From NCBI GenBank assembly GCA_900550095.1, contig URRG01000009.1:1-17560 (forward strand): a stretch of 17,560 nt of DNA, written 5' to 3'. How positions within the stretch are numbered: the stretch's first letter is position 1; each line of letters opens with the position of its first letter. This document shows positions 13,941 through 17,560 of the stretch, in pieces. Both the position numbers and the translations under genes were made by a program. The notes under the pieces were generated by a model. The model ran no database searches, was not told the origin of the DNA, and saw nothing but the letters and a program-made list of their open reading frames with translations. This DNA comes from an uncultured Oscillospiraceae bacterium (lineage in GTDB: Bacteria; Bacillota; Clostridia; Oscillospirales; Acutalibacteraceae).

Positions 13941-15685
13941 AGCGTTCTGTATTAAAGCGTCTTTTGCAGTATACAAAACCGTATAAGGGGTTTATAGCCG
14001 GCGCTGTTGTAAGTGCGGTGATCCAAATATCCCTGAGCCTTTACGGTCCTATCCTGATTGGCCAAGCCATCGACCAGTGCGTTTCAGCCGGTGAAGTGGA
14101 TTTTGCCGCTATGACTCCCATCCTTCTGATGCTCGGGCTGACCATTTTGGGCAGTGCTCTGTTCCAGTGGTTCATGGCCTACTGCACCAATAAGGTCACA
14201 TACAAAACGGTGCGGGATCTGCGGGTGCAGTCTTATGAAAAAATCAATTTGCTGCCCCTCAAATATATCGATGGACATTCCCATGGAGATGTGATCAGCC
14301 GGATCGTCAACGATGTAGAGCAGGTTTCCGATGGGCTATTGCAAGGATTTACACAGCTTTTCAGCGGTATTTTCACCATCTTGGGAACTCTTCTCTTTAT
14401 GCTTACCATAAGCCCGGTCATCACGCTGGTGGTGGTGCTGGTGACGCCTCTCTCTCTGTTTGTGGCCTCTTTTATCGCCAAAAACAGCCACAAATATTTT
14501 GTAGAACAGCAGGCAACCCAAGGGGAGCTTTCCGGCTATATTGAGGAGAGCATCAGCGACCAGAAGCTGGTGAAAACCTTTTCATATGAGGATCAGGCGG
14601 AGGAGGCTTTTCGGGAGATTAACGGCAGATTGTATGCCTGCGGCGTAAAAGCCCAGTATTTTTCAGCACTTTCCAATCCCTGCACGCGGTTTGTAAACGG
14701 AGTGGTAACAGCTGCCGTTACGGTGATCGGTTCCATCTGCGCGGTGACAGGGGTACCGGCTGCCCTTACTATCGGCCAGATTTCCAGCTTTATCTCCTAC
14801 GCCAATCAATATACAAAACCCTTCAACGAGGTGACCTCCGTTATTACACAGGTGCAGACGGCCTTTGCAGCTGCGGAAAGAGTTTTCTCCCTGCTGGATG
14901 CGGAGCCCGAAACGCCGGATGCACCGGACGCCGGGACGCTTCGGGATACGGCTGGGCTTGTGGAAGCCCATGATGTCTGTTTTTCCTATACACCTGAGCG
15001 AAAGCTTATAGAAAATATGAATGTGACTGCCCGCCCGGGAAATCGCATCGCCATTGTGGGCCCCACAGGCTGTGGGAAAACCACCATCATCAACCTGCTC
15101 ATGCGGTTTTACGACCCGGATTCCGGGTGCATCTCTATAGATGGAGCGGATACGCGCACTGTTACCCGGGAAAGCCTCCGAAAGCAGTTTGGTATGGTTT
15201 TGCAGGAGACCTGGCTTTTTTCGGGAACGGTAAGGGAAAATATCGCCTATGGAAGACCGGATGCCACAGAGGAAGATGTGATATCTGCTGCCAAGGCCGC
15301 CCACACCCATTCCTTTATTGTCCGTCTTCCTAAGGGATACGACACACCTATATCTGAGGACGGCGGGAATCTTTCCAAGGGGCAGCGGCAGCTTTTGTGC
15401 ATTGCAAGAGTTATGCTGATGGATCCGCCTATGCTGATTTTGGATGAGGCCACCAGCAGCATCGATACTTTAACAGAGATACGCATCCAGCGGGCGTTCA
15501 ACACTATGATGGAGGGGCGCACCAGCTTTATCGTGGCCCACCGGCTTTCCACCATCCGGGAAGCGGATCAGATCCTTGTGATGGAAAAAGGCAATATTGT
15601 AGAGCAGGGAACCCATAAGGAACTGCTGAAAAAGAAGGGCTTTTACTGGAAGCTTTACAACAGCCAGTTTGCAGCAGTAGAATAA
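13937..15685 (+). CDS. ABC exporter subunit with catalytic ATP site (type IV half-transporter)
   Basis: 582 residues: six membrane helices (about 18-315) and an ATPase domain with Walker A GPTGCGKTT (375-383), Q-loop VLQETWLFSGTVREN, Walker B LILDEATSSID with catalytic Glu504, and switch His535 (VAHRLSTI). Its signature is LSKGQ (479-483) in place of LSGGQ. It complements the upstream subunit exactly: this Walker A and Glu504 pair with the normal FSGGQ of the partner, while the altered LSKGQ faces the partner's defective site. The pair therefore makes one working and one degenerate ATP site. GTG 13937 overlaps the previous stop and has AGGAGGGAGA upstream; the longer frame to 13898 is rejected. 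The family is multidrug or lipid exporters; the substrate is not deducible. Confidence 0.94.
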   Translation: MKRSVLKRLLQYTKPYKGFIAGAVVSAVIQISLSLYGPILIGQAIDQCVSAGEVDFAAMTPILLMLGLTILGSALFQWFMAYCTNKVTYKTVRDLRVQSYEKINLLPLKYIDGHSHGDVISRIVNDVEQVSDGLLQGFTQLFSGIFTILGTLLFMLTISPVITLVVVLVTPLSLFVASFIAKNSHKYFVEQQATQGELSGYIEESISDQKLVKTFSYEDQAEEAFREINGRLYACGVKAQYFSALSNPCTRFVNGVVTAAVTVIGSICAVTGVPAALTIGQISSFISYANQYTKPFNEVTSVITQVQTAFAAAERVFSLLDAEPETPDAPDAGTLRDTAGLVEAHDVCFSYTPERKLIENMNVTARPGNRIAIVGPTGCGKTTIINLLMRFYDPDSGCISIDGADTRTVTRESLRKQFGMVLQETWLFSGTVRENIAYGRPDATEEDVISAAKAAHTHSFIVRLPKGYDTPISEDGGNLSKGQRQLLCIARVMLMDPPMLILDEATSSIDTLTEIRIQRAFNTMMEGRTSFIVAHRLSTIREADQILVMEKGNIVEQGTHKELLKKKGFYWKLYNSQFAAVE

Positions 15686-15705
15686 GGCAGATTCACGGCC
15701 TTTTT
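15684..15705 (+). terminator. Possible terminator after the ABC operon
   Basis: AAGGC (15684-15688, overlapping the stop codon) pairs with GCCTT (15698-15702) around a 9-base loop and is followed by TTTTTATTGCATTTTTT. The five-bp stem is short but the T run is good. Confidence 0.4.
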
Positions 15706-15706
15706 A

Positions 15707-15735
15707 TTGCATTTTTTCCAGAACTATAGTATAAT
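15707..15735 (+). promoter_or_regulatory. Transketolase operon promoter
   Basis: TTGCAT (15707-15712), 17-base spacer, perfect TATAAT (15730-15735). The start would be near 15742, just upstream of a palindrome. Confidence 0.75.
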
Positions 15736-15750
15736 GAAATTGTATAATTT

Positions 15751-15767
15751 AGTTGTATCATACAACT
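15751..15767. promoter_or_regulatory. 17-bp palindrome in the transketolase leader, candidate operator
   Basis: AGTTGTAT-C-ATACAACT, perfect 8-bp arms, lies about ten bases past the expected transcription start. A further half-like TTGTATAAT lies just upstream (15740-15748). TTGTAT/ATACAA arms resemble sites of GntR/HutC-type repressors, but the regulator is not in the window. Confidence 0.6.
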
Positions 15768-15795
15768 TTGATTTGAAAATTTAGGAGGCCAACGA

Positions 15796-16641
15796 ATGAA
15801 CAGCTGTGAGAAAAAGAGCTTGCAGATCACTGCCTGCAAGGTCAGGATGGACGTCATCGAAGGCGTTTATCATGCGAAATCCGGCCATCCCGGCGGTTCG
15901 CTTTCCGCTGCGGATATTTACACCTATCTCTATTTCAAGGAGATGCGCATAGATCCCAAAAATCCCCGGGATCCGGAAAGAGACCGTTTTGTCCTTTCTA
16001 AGGGCCATACCTGCCCCGGCCTTTACGGCGCTCTGGCAGAAAGAGGCTATTTCTCCCGTGAAGAGATGAAGGGCTTCCGGCACGTTGGATCCATGCTGCA
16101 GGGGCACCCCAATATGAACGACACTCCCGGCGTGGATATGAGTTCCGGTTCTCTGGGCCAGGGAATTTCTGCCGCATGCGGAATGGCTCTTGCCGCTAAG
16201 CTGGATAATAAGGATTACCGTGTATACACCCTTCTGGGCGATGGAGAACTGGAGGAAGGCCAGGTTTGGGAGGCTGCGATGTTTGCAGGCCACAAAAAGC
16301 TGGATAACCTCTGTGTGATCGTGGATAACAACGGCCTGCAGATTGACGGCCCCATCTCTGAAGTTGGCGGCCCCGAACCCATTGATGAGAAATTCCGCGC
16401 CTTCGGCTTTGACGTGCAGACAATTGACGGCCATGATTTCGACGCCATTGAGGCCGCCTTTAACCACGCAAAAACGGTTAAAGGAAAGCCCTCTGTGATC
16501 ATTGCAAAGACGATTAAGGGCAAAGATGTTTCCTTCATGGAAAATCAGGTTGGCTGGCATGGAACCGCCCCCAACGCTGAGCAGTATGAAATTGCTATGG
16601 AAGACCTGAAAAAGGTGCTTTCCGGATTGGAGGCAGAATAA
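15796..16641 (+). CDS. Transketolase, N-terminal (TPP-binding) subunit
   Basis: 281 residues, the usual length for the N-half of split transketolases found in Clostridia and archaea. Together with the C-subunit it moves two-carbon units between sugar phosphates in the non-oxidative pentose phosphate pathway. Motifs: YHAKSGHPGGSLSAADI (with the conserved His31), SKGHTCPGLYGALAERGY, GHPNMNDTPGVDMSSGSLGQG, and the TPP/magnesium motif LGDGELEEGQ (147-156) ending in NN at 178-179. GWHG near the C-terminus is also typical. ATG 15796 has AGGAGG eight bases upstream. Its stop overlaps the next start by one base (TAATG). The gene is intact, but its partner subunit is cut, so in this assembly it lacks a complete enzyme. 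Confidence 0.95.
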   Translation: MNSCEKKSLQITACKVRMDVIEGVYHAKSGHPGGSLSAADIYTYLYFKEMRIDPKNPRDPERDRFVLSKGHTCPGLYGALAERGYFSREEMKGFRHVGSMLQGHPNMNDTPGVDMSSGSLGQGISAACGMALAAKLDNKDYRVYTLLGDGELEEGQVWEAAMFAGHKKLDNLCVIVDNNGLQIDGPISEVGGPEPIDEKFRAFGFDVQTIDGHDFDAIEAAFNHAKTVKGKPSVIIAKTIKGKDVSFMENQVGWHGTAPNAEQYEIAMEDLKKVLSGLEAE

Positions 16642-16892
16642 TGGCAGAGATGAAAAAACTTGCAACCCGTGAGAGCTTTGGCCAGGCGATCGCAGAGCTG
16701 GCCGATCAATATCCGGATGTTGTCGTGCTGGATGCGGACCTTGCGGCCGCCACCAAGACCGGCATTTTTAAGAAAGCGCATCCCGAGCGCTTTATTGACT
16801 GCGGTATCGCAGAGTGCAACATGGTGGGCATTGCTGCAGGCCTTGCTGCCTGCAGGAAGATCCCCTTTGCGGCTTCCTTTGCCATTTTATAA
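16641..16892 (+). pseudogene. Transketolase C-terminal subunit, truncated after about 81 residues
   Basis: Residues 1-81 match the start of the split-transketolase C-subunit (LATRESFGQAIAELA, VVVLDADLAAATKT, FIDCGIAECNMVGIAAGLAA, KIPFAASFA), which normally runs to about 310 residues. After FAASFA the frame reads Ile-Leu-stop instead of the expected continuation (MF.AGRA.EQ). Base composition changes at the same place and the opposite strand becomes the start of another gene. The missing parts include the pyrimidine-binding and C-terminal domains, so the product cannot work. Either the gene was broken by a rearrangement or two unrelated fragments were joined in assembly. The start overlaps the tktN stop by one base, the normal arrangement for an intact operon. 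Confidence 0.85.
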
Positions 16893-17023
16893 CCAGTTTT
16901 AAGAGATGTTATATCTACATAATAATTGATATGCGAGTGGTTAGTTGCATAGTGACCCGGTATAACGCCTATCTGTATCTTGCTGTTGCCTGCTGCCTGT
17001 ATAATTTGCATACGTTCTTCCAA
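16865..17023 (-). pseudogene. 5' fragment of a phosphoribosyltransferase-like gene
   Basis: The minus strand from 17023 encodes about 53 residues (start MEERMQIIQAAGN, then IGVIPGHYATNHSHINYYVD, then ITSLKTGYKMAKEAAK) that I recognise as the N-terminus of a clostridial PRTase resembling orotate phosphoribosyltransferase; the name is from memory and should be checked. The start is TTG with a perfect AGGAGG (17037-17032) eight bases upstream, below a strong promoter. The frame continues past 16865 only as the antisense of the transketolase gene, so the catalytic PRPP-binding part is missing. The last residues (MAKEAAK) fall in the stretch shared with the transketolase frame, so the exact end is uncertain. 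It is an incomplete or broken gene. Confidence 0.55.
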
Positions 17024-17073
17024 AATAAAGACCTCCTTACAAGTAAAGTGTGAACAGTATGTTGCTATTCGTT

Positions 17074-17102
17074 ATTATATCACATATGAACAAGATTTTC
17101 AA
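17074..17102 (-). promoter_or_regulatory. Promoter of the phosphoribosyltransferase-like gene
   Basis: On the minus strand: TTGAAA (17102-17097), 17-base spacer, perfect TATAAT (17079-17074). The leader would be about 45 bases to the TTG start. Confidence 0.7.
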
Positions 17103-17252
17103 TGCTATTTTTGATGAATTTTGCTATATATTTTTGTGACAATACACAATTAATAAACTGATAAATCAAAATTTACAGCGATTTATTTGTAATTCGTGAG
17201 GTGTTGTGTATATTGTTGTGTAAACTAATGTATGATTTGTACAAAATTCTGC
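17103..17252. other. AT-rich divergent intergenic region with repeated TTGTGTA heptamers
   Basis: No gene is seen. TTGTGTA occurs at 17204-17210 and 17216-17222 (12 bases apart, same face of the helix roughly) and inverted at 17143-17149 (TACACAA). The longer surroundings ACAATACACAA and TTGTGTATATTGT are near inverted copies. They lie between two divergent promoters and may be regulator sites. Confidence 0.4.
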
Positions 17253-17281
17253 TTGTAATTTTATTGGAAAATGTGTATAAT
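17253..17281 (+). promoter_or_regulatory. Promoter of the small secreted-protein gene
   Basis: TTGTAA (17253-17258), 17-base spacer, perfect TATAAT (17276-17281). It would give a leader of about 70 bases before the ATG at 17360. Confidence 0.7.
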
Positions 17282-17359
17282 TGAATGAGGAAAACTTTAA
17301 GCAGCTCTGTGATAAAGCTTTGCTGTTGATAAATGGCGTATCGGAGGAGGTCTTTTTAT

Positions 17360-17560
17360 ATGAGGACGAGAAAGCTTTTGTCGGGGCTTGGGGCGGCTGT
17401 GATGTCGCTTATGATGATAATACCGTGGGCGGTGTATGCGGACAGCCCTCAGGTGGAGGACAGTTCCATTGTTACGGAAAGCTCTGCGGCGGAGGCTATG
17501 GCGGAGCAGGGGGTCATCAAGGAGCAGAAAAACTCCACCCAGAACACTGAGACCGATTGA
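17360..17560 (+). CDS. Small secreted protein with signal peptide, hypothetical (possibly truncated)
   Basis: 66 residues. A basic start (MRTRK) is followed by a hydrophobic core (LLSGLGAAVMSLMMIIPWAV) and a signal peptidase I-like site at VYA, with cleavage expected before DSPQ. The remaining 40 or so residues are acidic and rich in Ser, Thr, Glu and Gln, resembling a linker more than a folded domain. GGAGGAGG sits nine bases before the ATG and a strong promoter is upstream, so the start is well supported. The stop codon is the last three bases of the window. The composition looks like the opening of a longer cell-surface protein, so the stop may reflect a frameshift or the edge of a contig. 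I recognise no family. Confidence 0.65.
   Translation: MRTRKLLSGLGAAVMSLMMIIPWAVYADSPQVEDSSIVTESSAAEAMAEQGVIKEQKNSTQNTETD

Noticed and set aside
17281..17550. 89-residue open frame starting at the TATAAT of the last promoter
   Set aside because: It starts inside the promoter with no ribosome site and runs in another frame over the signal-peptide gene, which has a strong Shine-Dalgarno sequence.
16886..17560. Insertion sequence or integrative element interrupting the transketolase gene
   Set aside because: No transposase or integrase, terminal inverted repeats or target duplication is visible. A rearrangement or false join through a short shared sequence explains the break better.

Overview
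The window looks like chromosomal DNA of a Gram-positive anaerobe of the Clostridia, probably a gut-type Oscillospiraceae/Lachnospiraceae relative. The reasons are strong AGGAGG-type ribosome sites, TTGnnn-17-TATAAT-type promoters, an RqcH/NFACT protein, a transketolase split into two subunits, a flavin reductase-rubredoxin fusion (Hrb type), and short translationally coupled operons. Base composition is moderately GC-rich up to about 16,890 and then drops sharply. No tRNA, rRNA, CRISPR array or complete mobile element is visible.

Layout. 1-5850 (+): 3' part of rqcH, glgB (glycogen branching enzyme), a class I methyltransferase, an HD-domain hydrolase and a TraX-family membrane protein. 5867-7346: glyA with its own promoter and a strong terminator. 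7372-9384: promoter, rarA, and a translationally coupled cysteine-cluster protein. 9425-10240: promoter, hrb (flavin reductase + rubredoxin) and a strong terminator. 10241-10585: no supportable gene. 10586-11990 (-): a small two-helix membrane protein and a protein joining an XRE DNA-binding domain to a SAM methyltransferase. 12146-15702 (+): a two-gene heterodimeric ABC exporter, divergent from the XRE-methyltransferase gene. 15707-16892 (+): transketolase N-subunit and a C-subunit cut off after about 81 residues. 16865-17560: a different-looking AT-rich segment with the 5' end of a leftward phosphoribosyltransferase-like gene and a divergent small secreted protein that stops on the last base.

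Two things stand out. First, the XRE-methyltransferase gene and the ABC exporter operon are divergent, each has a clear 17-bp-spaced promoter, and a perfect 7-3-7 palindrome sits at the midpoint between the two -35 boxes. This suggests a one-protein regulator (possibly a sensor or modifying enzyme) controlling an efflux pump. The exporter is of the asymmetric type, with one degenerate ATP site. Second, at about 16,865-16,885 the transketolase C-subunit gene passes into the start of an oppositely oriented gene through about 21 bases that make protein sense on both strands. That is what a short-homology rearrangement, or a false assembly join, would leave.
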